This document shows, piece after piece, positions 52,644 through 61,202 of a stretch of 64,000 bases of DNA. A program made the translations under genes and the position numbers. The notes below the pieces were generated by a model. The model saw only the letters and a program-made list of their open reading frames with translations, did not search any database and was not told the origin of the DNA. Origin of the DNA: Mesorhizobium atlanticum (GTDB taxonomy: Bacteria > Pseudomonadota > Alphaproteobacteria > Rhizobiales > Rhizobiaceae). Location of the stretch: assembly GCF_003289965.1 (NCBI RefSeq), contig NZ_QMBQ01000009.1, positions 1 to 64,000 on the forward strand, in the 5' to 3' direction. How positions within the stretch are numbered: position 1 is the stretch's first letter; every line of letters starts with the position of its first letter.

Positions 52644-52909
52644 GCAAGCCAGCCCCTCTGCCGAAGATGACGGACGAGCACGCTGGCAAAGTCCGGATCG
52701 CGCCTTGCAGCAAAGACAGCGAGCGTATGTCCTGCGACCCAGAGCACCAGGCCGGCAATCCACTGCTGCAGGCCAAGGCCAATTGCCGCGGCCACGGTGC
52801 CATTGAGGATCGCCACCGCTCGCGGCGCGCCGCCAAGCAGGATCGGCTCGGTCAATGCCCGATGAACTGGAATCTCGAAGCCTTCGATATGCTGCTCTCC
52901 GCTGATCAT
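52637..52909 (-). CDS. trbD: Conjugal transfer protein TrbD (VirB3-like)
   Basis: This 90-residue inner-membrane protein opens EGFEIPVHRALTEPILLGGA PR-like, the TrbD/VirB3 signature. Two hydrophobic stretches follow (VAILNGTVAAAIGLGLQQW and IAGLVLWVAGHTLAVFAAR). It ends with DPDFASVLVRHLRQR. It overlaps trbC by 4 bases and trbE by 7, in a tightly packed operon. Confidence 0.92.
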   Translation of the reverse strand: MISGEQHIEGFEIPVHRALTEPILLGGAPRAVAILNGTVAAAIGLGLQQWIAGLVLWVAGHTLAVFAARRDPDFASVLVRHLRQRGWLAC

Positions 52910-53217
52910 CCCACAAGTGCCCCGCCACCGAAGGAGAAGAAGGAGAGGAAGAAACTCGAGGCCGCGAAGGCGATCGACAGACCGAAGACGATCTGGATCA
53001 GCCGGCGGAAACCGCCTGCGGTGTCACCGAAGGCAAGCGTCAGGCCGGTGGTGATGATGATGATCACCGCGACGATCTTGGCGACCGGCCCCTGTACCGA
53101 CTCCAGGATCTGCTGAAGCGGTTGTTCCCAAGGCATGCCGGAACCGGCCGCATGGGCCTGGCCTGTAAGAAAAACCGCGAGCGCGATGGACGAAAGAAAG
53201 CGAAGCTTCTTACGCAT
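52906..53217 (-). CDS. trbC: Conjugal pilin TrbC (VirB2-like)
   Basis: This 103-residue prepilin has a long signal peptide (KLRFLSSIALAVFLTGQAHA, cleavage after AHA near 24), then the mature pilin with two hydrophobic helices (IVAVIIIITTGLTLAFG and IVFGLSIAFAASSFFLSFF). It would form the conjugative pilus. An open frame runs upstream to 53310, but it overlaps trbB and lacks a signal-peptide start. The ATG chosen follows AAAGGTCACACCCC. Confidence 0.92.
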   Translation of the reverse strand: MRKKLRFLSSIALAVFLTGQAHAAGSGMPWEQPLQQILESVQGPVAKIVAVIIIITTGLTLAFGDTAGGFRRLIQIVFGLSIAFAASSFFLSFFSFGGGALVG

Positions 53218-53230
53218 GGGGTGTGACCTT

Positions 53231-54199
53231 TCAAAGCTGTTGGAGTTGCGGAAGCGTGAGCGGGGTGACGGCGTAGTCGCCGCTGCTGTCGAGACCAGTG
53301 ACCTCGGCAATCGCGTCGATGCGGCGCGAGGATCCGCGCCCGGCGATGAAGACGATGAGATCGATGGCGTCGGCGATGAGCCGGCGGGGAACGGTCACGA
53401 CGGCTTCCTGCGCGAGCTGCTCGATGCGGTAGAGGGCGGAGCGCGCTGAGTTAGCGTGAACGGTGGCGATGCCGCCGGGGTGCCCAGTGTTCCAAGCCTT
53501 CAACATATCGAGCGCTTCCGCGCCCCTGACTTCGCCAACGATGATGCGGTCCGGTCTAAGCCGCAGCGTCGAGCGCACGAGATCGGCAAGCGTGACTGAG
53601 CCCCGTCTGGTTCTCAGAGCGACACAATCCTTCGCCGGGCATTGCAGTTCGCGCGTGTCCTCGATCAGGATCACCCGCTCATTGCATTCGGCGACTTCTG
53701 CCAGCAGCGCATTGGCAAGCGTTGTCTTGCCCGACGATGTGCCGCCGGCAACCAGGACGTTGCGCCGTTCCCGGACCGCCTTCCTCAGCGCGTCCCTCTG
53801 CAGCGGCAGCATGACGCGATCGGCGACATAGTCGGCTAGCGTATAGAGTTTTGCCGCTGGCTTGCGGATGGCAAAACAGGGCGCCAGCACGACAGGCGGC
53901 AGCAAGCCTTCGAAGCGTTCGCCCGATGGCAATTCGGCGCTGACGATCGGATTGTCCTCATGCGCCTCGGCGCGCACATGGGAAGCAACGAGGCGGATGA
54001 TGCGTTCGGCCTCGGAAGGGTGCATGTGCACGCCCGTATTGACCCGGCCCTCTCCCAGCCGGTCAAGCCGCAGCGCACCGTCCGGATTGACCATCACCTC
54101 GACGACCAATGGATCGGTCAGCGCCTCGGTGATTGCGCGACCCATGGCGGTGCGCAGCATGGTGCGGCGGCGATGATCGATTTCGGGATGGGAACTCAT
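53231..54199 (-). CDS. trbB: Conjugal transfer ATPase TrbB (VirB11-like)
   Basis: This 322-residue hexameric secretion ATPase has an N-terminal domain (VEVMVNPDGALRLDRLGEG) followed by the RecA core: Walker A VAGGTSSGKTTLANALL (about 150-166), the Asp box VILIEDTRELQC, LVRSTLRLRPDRIIVGEVRG (Walker B region), and the His box WNTGHPGGIATVHANSA. The length is standard. The start overlaps the preceding ribbon-helix-helix gene (ATGA). First trb gene of the operon. Confidence 0.96.
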   Translation of the reverse strand: MSSHPEIDHRRRTMLRTAMGRAITEALTDPLVVEVMVNPDGALRLDRLGEGRVNTGVHMHPSEAERIIRLVASHVRAEAHEDNPIVSAELPSGERFEGLLPPVVLAPCFAIRKPAAKLYTLADYVADRVMLPLQRDALRKAVRERRNVLVAGGTSSGKTTLANALLAEVAECNERVILIEDTRELQCPAKDCVALRTRRGSVTLADLVRSTLRLRPDRIIVGEVRGAEALDMLKAWNTGHPGGIATVHANSARSALYRIEQLAQEAVVTVPRRLIADAIDLIVFIAGRGSSRRIDAIAEVTGLDSSGDYAVTPLTLPQLQQL

Positions 54200-54609
54200 C
54201 CTTCCCCTCCTCTGCCGTTGTCGCCGCCAAGAGCACGTTTTCCCGAAGCGATCTGCCGACCGACTTGTTCGACGAACTTGTCGAAGCGCTCCTGCGCAAT
54301 CGCCTGCGTCGCCTTATCTGGGACCGGCGTGTGTGCGTGAAGCGTGATCGAAAAGCGGATGAAGAGCGCCAGGCTTTCCAGGACAATCTCGACTTCGCGC
54401 CTGACATGGGCGAGGTCGCGGGAAAGGCGATCGAGCCTTTTCCCGTACCGCTGGTCGAGCTCGTTCTCGCCACGCCGCTCGATGAAGGCCGCGACCGCTT
54501 TTGCGACAATCGCCGATTTGGTCGCCGATGGATCGCGGCTGAGGTTCTCCAGCTTCTCGCTCAGAGCGGGCTCGAGCAGAAACTGATGACGGATGCGATG
54601 GGACTTCAT
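54196..54609 (-). CDS. CopG-like ribbon-helix-helix protein between traG and trbB
   Basis: This 137-residue protein has a ribbon-helix-helix-like start (RIRHQFLLEPALSEKLENLS then ATKSAIVAKAVAAFIERRG) and a basic, helical C-terminal half with a hydrophobic stretch (VLESLALFIRFSITLHAH). Such a gene regularly sits between traG and trbB in alphaproteobacterial conjugation clusters. It may regulate the operon or assist DNA processing. Its stop overlaps the trbB start (ATGA); traG lies 120 bp upstream in the direction of transcription. Confidence 0.8.
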   Translation of the reverse strand: MKSHRIRHQFLLEPALSEKLENLSRDPSATKSAIVAKAVAAFIERRGENELDQRYGKRLDRLSRDLAHVRREVEIVLESLALFIRFSITLHAHTPVPDKATQAIAQERFDKFVEQVGRQIASGKRALGGDNGRGGEG

Positions 54610-54729
54610 GCGGCTCGTTCCAACGGGTCAGCGCGACTGCGCCGGCGGCGGGAAAGAGCATCGTCGAGATCATGGAAATCGTTTATGGGCGTTATCTACG
54701 CCGAGATACGCCTGAGGTGCGGAACACGT

Positions 54730-56793
54730 TCAGAAGCCGGGGATGATGTCCTTATCGTCGCCCCTTCCTTCGTTGAGGCCGTAGGCACGCGCTGTGGTCG
54801 AAATCCTGTCCATGACACGCTTATCGGTGGGTGCCTCGCTGTCATCGTCCGTCGGATTGAACAGGTCGTCTTGTTCAGGTTCTTTGACGCCGGCGGTGTG
54901 TTCTTCGGGCAGACCTGGATGGCGTTGCTGCTGAACGCCGCCCTCGTCTTCGGTTGCCGCACTGGCGCCTTCGTCACCAACAACAAGACGGCGATCCCCA
55001 GCGCGTAGCTGTCCGCTCCAATCATCAGCGCGCGGGGCGGGACAGTCCGCATAGGATCCGTCGCGCAGCACTGGCGAAGGCAGCACGCGCTCGGTGAAAT
55101 TCTGATCCTCGTAGTAGCGGAGCTTCTTCGCGCGGATCGGTGGTAGCCCCGAGACCAACACCAGCTCATCAGAGGGCGGCAACTGCATCACCTCGCCCGG
55201 CGTCAACAGCGGGCGGGCGGTCTCCTGGCGGCTCACCATGACGTGCGAAAGCCACGGCGCCAGCCGATGGCCAGCATAGTTGCGCATCGACCTCAGTTCT
55301 GTCGCAGTTCCGAGTGCGTCCGAAATGCGCTTGGCCGTACGCTCGTCATTGGAGGAAAAGGCGATACGCACATGGCAGTTGTCGAGAATGGCGTTGTTCT
55401 CGCCATAAGCTTTTGAAATCTGGTTCAAGGATTGCGCGATCAGGTAGGCGCGGATGCCGTAGCCGGCCATGAAGGCCAGCGCGGTCTCGAAGAAGTCGAG
55501 GCGGCCGAGCGCCGGGAATTCGTCCAGCATCATAAGAAGCTGATGTTTGCGGCTCTTCTTTGGATCGCCCTCCAGCCGCTCCGTCAGCCGCCTCCCGATC
55601 TGATTGAGCACCAATCGCACCAGCGGTTTGGTGCGCGAGATATCCGACGGGGGCACGACAAGGTATAGCGATATCGGCCGCTCAGCATCCATAAGGTCGG
55701 CAATGCGCCAGTCGCAGGCGGATGTTGCCGCGGCCACCGTCGGATCGCGATAAAGTCCAAGAAACGACATGGCGGTCGAAAGAACGCCCGAGCGCTCGTT
55801 TTCTGATTTGTTAAGCACCTCACGGGCCGCCGAGGCCACGACCGGGTGGACCTGTGGTTTGTCCACCGTGCCGAGGTGGTTGGTCGTCATCATTCGCTGC
55901 AGTGTTGCGGCAAACGAGCGTTGAGGATCCGACAGGAAGGTGGCGACACGGGCAAGCGTCTTTTCCTCTTCGGCGTAGAGCACGTGCAAGATGGTGCCCA
56001 CCAGGAGTGAATGGCTGGTCTTCTCCCAATGATTACGTCGCTCCAGCGCGCCTTCTGGATCGACGAGGATGTCGGCGATATTCTGGACGTCGCGAACCTC
56101 GTTCGGGCCCCTGCGCACTTCCAGCAACGGATTGTAGCGCGCCGATCTTGGATCTGTGGGATTGAATAGAAGGCAGTGCGAGAACTTCGACCGCCAGCCG
56201 GACGTTAGTTGCCAGTTCTCGCCCTTGATGTCGTGAATGACGGCCGAGCCAGTCCAGGAAAGAAGCGTTGGAACCACCAGTCCTACACCCTTACCCGAAC
56301 GCGTCGGGGCAAACGCCATGACATGTTCCGGCCCGCCATGGCGCAGATATCGGTCCTTCAGCTTGCCGAGGAAAACGCCGGCCGGCCGAAACAGCCCTGC
56401 CTTCTCAATCTCCCCCACTGCGGCCCATCGCGAGGAGCCGTAGGTCGTTACCAGCCCACTCTGCCGAGCGCGCCAGAGAGAACCGGCGATCGCAGCGGCG
56501 CACCCCAGGAACCCACTGGCACCCGCAAGCGCGCCGGCCTTGTCGAAGACCTCCGGCGCATAAGCATCGAAATGGAACCACCATTCGAAAAGTTTCCAAG
56601 GCTTGTATATGGGCCAGCCAGCCACCACGAACCATGGCGCGCCGAGGGCTGGCTGATCGCTCAGCATGCGGGCGCACCATTGTGTTGCTGTCCATACGCC
56701 GGTGGCGACGATGACTAACACAATGACGATCTGCCCAATCAGAAGCTTCGTGGGTGTCAATTTTGTCCACCGTCTTAGACCGGTGGATAACAT
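54730..56793 (-). CDS. traG: Type IV coupling protein TraG (VirD4-like)
   Basis: This 687-residue inner-membrane ATPase links the relaxase-DNA complex to the Trb channel. Two N-terminal membrane segments (about 18-38 and 85-105) precede the nucleotide-binding domain with Walker A AFAPTRSGKGVGLVVPTLL (about 155-173), SAVIHDIKGENW, and Walker B LLMMLDEFPALGRLDF, then AYLIAQSLNQISKAYG. An acidic tail of ~90 residues ends GDDKDIIPGF. It is the first gene of the leftward transfer operon. Confidence 0.95.
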   Translation of the reverse strand: MLSTGLRRWTKLTPTKLLIGQIVIVLVIVATGVWTATQWCARMLSDQPALGAPWFVVAGWPIYKPWKLFEWWFHFDAYAPEVFDKAGALAGASGFLGCAAAIAGSLWRARQSGLVTTYGSSRWAAVGEIEKAGLFRPAGVFLGKLKDRYLRHGGPEHVMAFAPTRSGKGVGLVVPTLLSWTGSAVIHDIKGENWQLTSGWRSKFSHCLLFNPTDPRSARYNPLLEVRRGPNEVRDVQNIADILVDPEGALERRNHWEKTSHSLLVGTILHVLYAEEEKTLARVATFLSDPQRSFAATLQRMMTTNHLGTVDKPQVHPVVASAAREVLNKSENERSGVLSTAMSFLGLYRDPTVAAATSACDWRIADLMDAERPISLYLVVPPSDISRTKPLVRLVLNQIGRRLTERLEGDPKKSRKHQLLMMLDEFPALGRLDFFETALAFMAGYGIRAYLIAQSLNQISKAYGENNAILDNCHVRIAFSSNDERTAKRISDALGTATELRSMRNYAGHRLAPWLSHVMVSRQETARPLLTPGEVMQLPPSDELVLVSGLPPIRAKKLRYYEDQNFTERVLPSPVLRDGSYADCPAPRADDWSGQLRAGDRRLVVGDEGASAATEDEGGVQQQRHPGLPEEHTAGVKEPEQDDLFNPTDDDSEAPTDKRVMDRISTTARAYGLNEGRGDDKDIIPGF

Positions 56794-56892
56794 CGCGCCG
56801 GTTAATGGGAACCGGAACGCATCTTAGGTACGATTGAGTGCGAGGACACAACTCTTAGGGAGGACGCCGCTCGATAGAAGAATCTCGTGAGG

Positions 56893-57264
56893 TCATCGAT
56901 CCCGCCCGCACCGAACTGAAGCTGTCAGCCTGGGAGCGAGGTCCGCATATTGAGGTGTTTGGCTGGGGCAAGTGCCATTGCATTGCTCTGGACGGTCGCC
57001 ACTGCCTCGGCGAAAATCGAAGGTACTATCTCCATCTAGGCGAGCGCAACGAGCCGATGAGCTGTCCAGGTCGTGGTTTACCGCCCCAAGCCCTCGCTTC
57101 CAGACAATACAAAGCACAGCCGCAGAGTAAACGATCTGCATAAACAAAGCGCAGAGTGCCGCCTGCACCAGGACAGCAGTGAAAGAGCCAGTTAGATAGA
57201 ATGTGGCAACCGCGAAAACGACCAAAATCCCGATCATGCCGGTCAAAAAGCGAGCCGCGTGCAT
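56893..57264 (-). CDS. SyrA/ExoX-type exopolysaccharide regulator, small membrane protein
   Basis: This 123-residue protein has two hydrophobic helices, MHAARFLTGMIGILVVFAVA then TFYLTG, and VLVQAALCALFMQIVYSAAV then LCIVW. This is the pattern RxLxGMIGVLVVFAVATYxxTGS...LVQxxLCAxLxQxxY that I know from SyrA/ExoX-like exopolysaccharide-production repressor proteins of rhizobia, which are usually 70-100 residues. The last ~60 residues are Ser/Arg/Cys-rich and unlike the family, so the 3' end may be altered by a frameshift. ATGGGGATTGATA precedes the ATG. A nod-box-like sequence lies 90 bases upstream. Confidence 0.6.
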   Translation of the reverse strand: MHAARFLTGMIGILVVFAVATFYLTGSFTAVLVQAALCALFMQIVYSAAVLCIVWKRGLGAVNHDLDSSSARCARLDGDSTFDFRRGSGDRPEQCNGTCPSQTPQYADLAPRLTASVRCGRDR

Positions 57265-57353
57265 TATCAATCCCCATTGCCCAGATGGTACGCGACCGCG
57301 CTTTGTCGTGTTAGCCGCAAAGTTTGATCTCTTTGTTCTAATGGAGAAGCACG

Positions 57354-57402
57354 CGGTTGGAACAATGGATTGATTCGATGCGAGCTATCGATGCCATGGA
57401 TG
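57354..57402 (-). promoter_or_regulatory. nod box-like NodD-binding site upstream of the syrA-like gene
   Basis: Read leftward from 57402 the site is CATCCATGGCATCGAT, a 7-base spacer, then ATCGAATCAATCCATTG and TTCCAACC. It has the ATC-N9-GAT core exactly in the first half, ATC-N9-CAT in the second, and the 22-base spacing between the ATCs of the nod-box consensus. By hand, about 32 of 41 informative positions match the consensus as I remember it. The orientation fits transcription of the syrA-like gene, not of any rightward gene. Confidence 0.6.
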
Positions 57403-57899
57403 ACTGTCCTCCCGACGCGTGGAAGCTACGATTTCCAGGGAGATCTTGCCTGGCGAGGATCTAATGGCGAGCCTTTCCGTTACGCGCCGCTTGGCGCGCG
57501 TCACGACCAAGGCGCAGACGCTTGATGTGCCATCGAAACCCGGCATCCCAATAAGGCCTTCTGGCCATGCAATTCAGAAGCGAGATCGACCCGCCTTCGA
57601 GGATAAGGCCAGACCTAGACTAGCGGGACTCCACTTCCACTATGAGCTGGAGATGGGCGGCCCCCAGCCTCGATCAGGCCGGCACCGAGCGGGCGCAAAT
57701 CCAAATAAATTCGCTCGGTGGGTGGCAACTCCGGCTGCAAAGGACGCCCGCTGCCGGTGACGATTTGAGGGCAGCATTGTACACGATCCAGCGCGATAAC
57801 GGGTCACCCGTCTCCCGTGCATTTCGCAGTACTGCAGGTTGCCCAAAGATTAGATGAATCAGCATATTCTTTGCTTGCGGGCTTTATCGGACCTATCCC

Positions 57900-57995
57900 G
57901 CCGATAGAGCGTCAGTCCGACCTTCAGACCAAAGCCGCGAAAGACGCGGCGGATGCTCATCTCGACGTCGTGGCGACGTGAGAGGCAGGAACAGC
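57900..57995 (-). pseudogene. IS110-family transposase remnant
   Basis: The minus-strand frame reads RRHDVEMSIRRVFRGFGLKV followed by GLT, matching the LxxRKxxxxxRHDVExSIRGxLRGFGLKVG block in the middle of IS110-type transposases. Nothing recognisable continues on either side. It is a short fragment in the 697-base gap 57403-58099, which otherwise holds no gene I can support. Confidence 0.5.
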
Positions 57996-58099
57996 AAAAA
58001 AGTTCGCCGACCAGAGGGTTATCTGCGTGAAATGGCCATCGTCCGCCTCGCGCAACCGGTTATGCTGTTTGTCGCGCGAGCGCCTTCGTCACCGCCTTG

Positions 58100-59116
58100 T
58101 CAGAACGAGTTTCGAGAATGGGATCCGCAGACGCGTTTCCTCGTCTCGGAGGGATTTTCTCCATAGTGTGCCCTATAAACAGCGGCGAACCTTCCGAATT
58201 GAAAGAATCCCCATTTCAGGCAGATTTCCTTCATGAGCATACGGTTCCCCGGATCGAGCAGGTCCTCGCGTGCCGCCTGTAACCGAAGCATCTGTAGGTA
58301 GGCTGCAGGCGTTGTATTCTTGAAAGCACGAAAACCCGCTTCGAGTGCTCTGGTGGAAACACCCGCTGCGTTTGCCACCATTGGCATTGTAATCGGCTGA
58401 TTTACGTTGGCGCGCATGAACTCGATCCCGCGGCGGATGTGGCCGGGAGCAATCATGTGGGGCTTCTTATTCAGTAAATGTGATAATCGATGAGGCACCA
58501 TCCTTATCACGAGATCGGCTAGCGCCTGCGTCATATGATGCATGGCTATGGGACTCTGATGCAGGGGACCATTATGACGTAATCCGTCGATGATCGCCTC
58601 CGTAAGATTGCCGATAGTCCGGCCAACTGGTGTTGACAGACCCACTTCAGGCAACAGGTCGAGTGAGCCGTTAAACGGCAAATCGAAAGTTTCGCCCACG
58701 GTCCGTTGGATCAAAGACCAATTAAGCACCAACTCATCTATTAAATTGGATTGCCCTTGTATCGAGACGCTGTCCCATTCGAAATTCCTGTAAAGAAGCA
58801 ATTTCCCTTCTCGGGCCTCGGCCATGCGGGAGCCGTAGGTGACCCCCATCCCGCCTCTGCGCGGCACCACGATCGATAGACGCTCTGTTGCGTCCGAACT
58901 CCACTGAGCGCGGAACTGAAACCCGGTCTGATGCGAGCCGGTAATCAGTGCTGCACTTTCACAACCTGCAAGATCGAGCGCCCAATGGAAGTTTTCAGCA
59001 CGACCGACGAGATCGGCGTCGAATGCGCCGAAAACCGCTCCGAGGGACTCGATCATGCTATCGAACGTCGAGCCACGATATCGAAAAACGGCATCCCCTG
59101 CGCAATTTTCCATCAT
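58100..59116 (-). CDS. AraC-family transcriptional regulator
   Basis: This 338-residue regulator has an N-terminal AraC-binding-like sensor domain (about 1-220) and a C-terminal double helix-turn-helix (about 235-335): IRRGIEFMRANVNQPITMPM, VANAAGVSTRALEAGFRAFK, NTTPAAYLQMLRLQAAREDL, and WGFFQFGRFAAVYRAHYGE. The last block is the conserved GFxxxSxFxxxYRxxFG motif with Gln at the Ser position. It lies between two transposase remnants and is unrelated in direction to nodD. The inducer is unknown. Confidence 0.88.
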   Translation of the reverse strand: MMENCAGDAVFRYRGSTFDSMIESLGAVFGAFDADLVGRAENFHWALDLAGCESAALITGSHQTGFQFRAQWSSDATERLSIVVPRRGGMGVTYGSRMAEAREGKLLLYRNFEWDSVSIQGQSNLIDELVLNWSLIQRTVGETFDLPFNGSLDLLPEVGLSTPVGRTIGNLTEAIIDGLRHNGPLHQSPIAMHHMTQALADLVIRMVPHRLSHLLNKKPHMIAPGHIRRGIEFMRANVNQPITMPMVANAAGVSTRALEAGFRAFKNTTPAAYLQMLRLQAAREDLLDPGNRMLMKEICLKWGFFQFGRFAAVYRAHYGENPSETRKRVCGSHSRNSF

Positions 59117-59247
59117 GCATCTCCAGCCTCAGAATTGCTGCGCTTTGCTACCGGTTCAATGGCCGTGCCGCTGGTGGCGTAGGATTCGGTCGCTGAAGCC
59201 AACTCTACCACCAGATCTCACACCCGCCACGAGCGACGATACGTCGC

Positions 59248-59460
59248 CGCCGTTATGCTTTTCCAGCCGTCGGACGCAAGAAGATCACAGCTGCGTTTGA
59301 AGGCGGGCGCATCGCATCGGATGGCGGCGTCATACTTCTGGCCGGCGTCGAGCGGCGTCTGCGACTGGCCGACCGGCTTGCGGCTGCGATCCACGATCCG
59401 CGTCACCCGCAGCAGGTGACGCACGCCATTGCCGACATCCTGCGCGGCCGCAGCCGTCGA
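59248..59460 (+). pseudogene. IS1380-family transposase N-terminal remnant
   Basis: The frame reads AFPAVGRKKITAAFEGGRIA, SDGGVILLAGVERRLRLADR and LAAAIHDPRHPQQVTHAIAD followed by ILRGR. This is the conserved N-terminal block of IS1380-type transposases, which continue with IACGYEDADD in intact copies. Here the match breaks off after about 70 codons and the catalytic part is missing. It lies in the gap 59117-59739 between the AraC gene and nodD; the remainder of that gap is the nodD upstream region. Confidence 0.7.
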
Positions 59461-59739
59461 CCTCCAAAGGCTCTCGAAGGCCAAGCTACCGGCACGGGAC
59501 AAGCTCGACCGTTCACTCGCTGAAAATCGGCGGCACCAGTAATGGATGGATGACTCGCGTTGCCTGATCGCCATGCCCAATCGGAATGCGCAATATTCGA
59601 ATTACGCATTCAATGTGCGATTTACGAACAAAAACTCCATACGCGGTCTCCGCGCTGTGAAAATGTCAACATGTATTACTAATGAAGAATGACGTTAGGT
59701 TTGGTGGCACAGATCCACGTTATGGATAGATAGAGAGAC

Positions 59740-60756
59740 ATGCGGTTCCAGGGACTTGATCTTAATCTCCTAGTCGTGCTCGACGCTTTGATGGCCGAGC
59801 GTAAGCTCACGGCGGCGGCACGCAGCATCAATCTCAGCCAGCCGGCCATGAGCGCCGCCGTCGCCCGGCTGCGCGCCTATTTCCAAGATGAGCTTTTTAC
59901 GATGGCTGGCCGCGAATTTATCCCGACGCCGCGGGCGGAAGGTCTCGCGCCTGCGGTGCGCGAGGCTCTGCTGCAAGTTCAGCTCTCCATTATTTCCCCG
60001 CAGCGGTTTGATCCGACCCAATCGGATCGTCGCTTCAGAATCGCGCTTTCCGATTACGTCACATTGGTATTTTTTGAAAAGGTCGTGGAGCGTGTGGCGC
60101 GGGAAGCTCCCGGCGTCAGTTTCGAATTTTTCCCCCCGGCCGACGACAGTGAAAATCTGCTCCGGCGCGGCGATATCGATCTTGTCATTCTGCCGGAAAT
60201 ATTTATGCCGAACTCTCATCCTCGTGCGAGGTTGTTCGACGACCTACACGTGTGCGTCGGCTGTCGCTCGAACAGGCAGCTGTCGGAGCCACTTACATTC
60301 GAAAGATACATGTCGATGGGGCATGTTGTGGTCCAGTTCGGGGATAGCCTGAGGCTAGGCCTTGAGGAACGCTATTTGCGCGAGCACGCTCGCAAGAGAC
60401 GCATCGATGTCGTCGTACACGGTTACAGTATGATTCCTCTCATGCTGTCCAACACCGAGCGTATAGGCACTATGCCCTTACGGCTGGCGCAGCATTTCAT
60501 GAAAACAATACCCATGCGAATCGCCGAGCTTCCGATGCCGCAACACCTTCCGTTCACGGAGGCCGTTCAATGGCCTGCGCTTCACAACAGTGACCCGGCA
60601 AGCCTCTGGATGCGCGACATGCTATTCCAGGAAGCGTCCCGTATGGTCTCGCCGCTTGACACAGCCGAGGCCCTCATCGACCCGGACCAGCACGAATGTT
60701 ACCGCCTCATTGGTGAAGCAGCCTCAAGCTGCGGCGCGCTTGTTCCTCATGAATGA
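59740..60756 (+). CDS. nodD: Nodulation regulator NodD (LysR family)
   Basis: This 338-residue LysR-type activator binds nod boxes and, with host flavonoids, induces nodulation genes. Identity is clear from the start MRFQGLDLNLLVVLDALMAE and RKLTAAARSINLSQPAMSAA (helix-turn-helix, about 20-42). Further NodD-typical blocks are QSDRRFRIALSDYVTLVFFE, LPEIFMPNSHPRARLFDD, ERIGTMPLRLAQHFMKTIPM and TEAVQWPALHNSDPASLWMR. It is about 20-30 residues longer than most NodD proteins, because of a C-terminal tail after SRMVSPLD. GATAGAGAGAC precedes the ATG. No nod box directly upstream of it was seen. Confidence 0.93.
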   Translation: MRFQGLDLNLLVVLDALMAERKLTAAARSINLSQPAMSAAVARLRAYFQDELFTMAGREFIPTPRAEGLAPAVREALLQVQLSIISPQRFDPTQSDRRFRIALSDYVTLVFFEKVVERVAREAPGVSFEFFPPADDSENLLRRGDIDLVILPEIFMPNSHPRARLFDDLHVCVGCRSNRQLSEPLTFERYMSMGHVVVQFGDSLRLGLEERYLREHARKRRIDVVVHGYSMIPLMLSNTERIGTMPLRLAQHFMKTIPMRIAELPMPQHLPFTEAVQWPALHNSDPASLWMRDMLFQEASRMVSPLDTAEALIDPDQHECYRLIGEAASSCGALVPHE

Positions 60757-61082
60757 CAACGTGTGGTAACCCGACCGATATGCGGGGGACCGCATTCCGC
60801 ACCCACGCATTCCTCTACAGAACAACTGCTGGCACAAATTCAGCCTCGAACATTTGACCGCTGCCCTCCCAGGTACTTTGCCAGTCAGCATGCTCTTTGC
60901 GAGCGACGGCCGCGGCAAGAAGCCCGGAACGGCAGTTAAATGATGAACGACCAAGGGAGGCAGCGGTCGCCACGTGACTTGATGCAGCCAGTCGAACCTC
61001 TTGACCCTTCTTGATGCCTTCCTGCACCACTCGTGTGCCGTCGATTTCGTCAATTGGTAGTTCTCTAGTGCAGCACGGCTAT

Positions 61083-61129
61083 CAATTCGCAAAATCGATT
61101 GTTTGGATAACGCGCTCTACGCTATCAAT
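61083..61129 (-). promoter_or_regulatory. Second nod box-like site, leftward, downstream of nodD
   Basis: Read leftward the second half is ATCCAAACAATCGATTTTGC then GAATTG, with the ATC-N9-GAT core and near-perfect match to the conserved nod-box half (ATCxAAACAATCRATTTTACCAATC). The first half, ATTGATAGCGTAGAG, is weaker, and the spacing is one base shorter than the consensus. It points at the ~330 bases between it and the nodD 3' end. That stretch (60757-61082) has no gene I can support; a 71-codon frame starting with GTG at 61030 is the only candidate. Confidence 0.55.
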
Positions 61130-61202
61130 TTGGATATAGGCCGTTGGCCGCGTCTAGGGTTTAAAGTGCACACCGAGAAATGCGTTGACCGCATAGCGAG
61201 GT

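Noticed and set aside
57419..57760. 113-codon frame right of the first nod box
   Set aside because: Points away from the nod-box orientation, has irregular codon use and no recognisable domain.
59701..59740. TGGCAC before nodD as a possible sigma-54 promoter
   Set aside because: The second element five bases later is CACGT, not TTGCA, so the -24/-12 pattern is not met.
60724..61092. 122-codon minus-strand frame downstream of the second nod box
   Set aside because: Its start lies inside the nod-box-like site and its end inside nodD; no family recognised.
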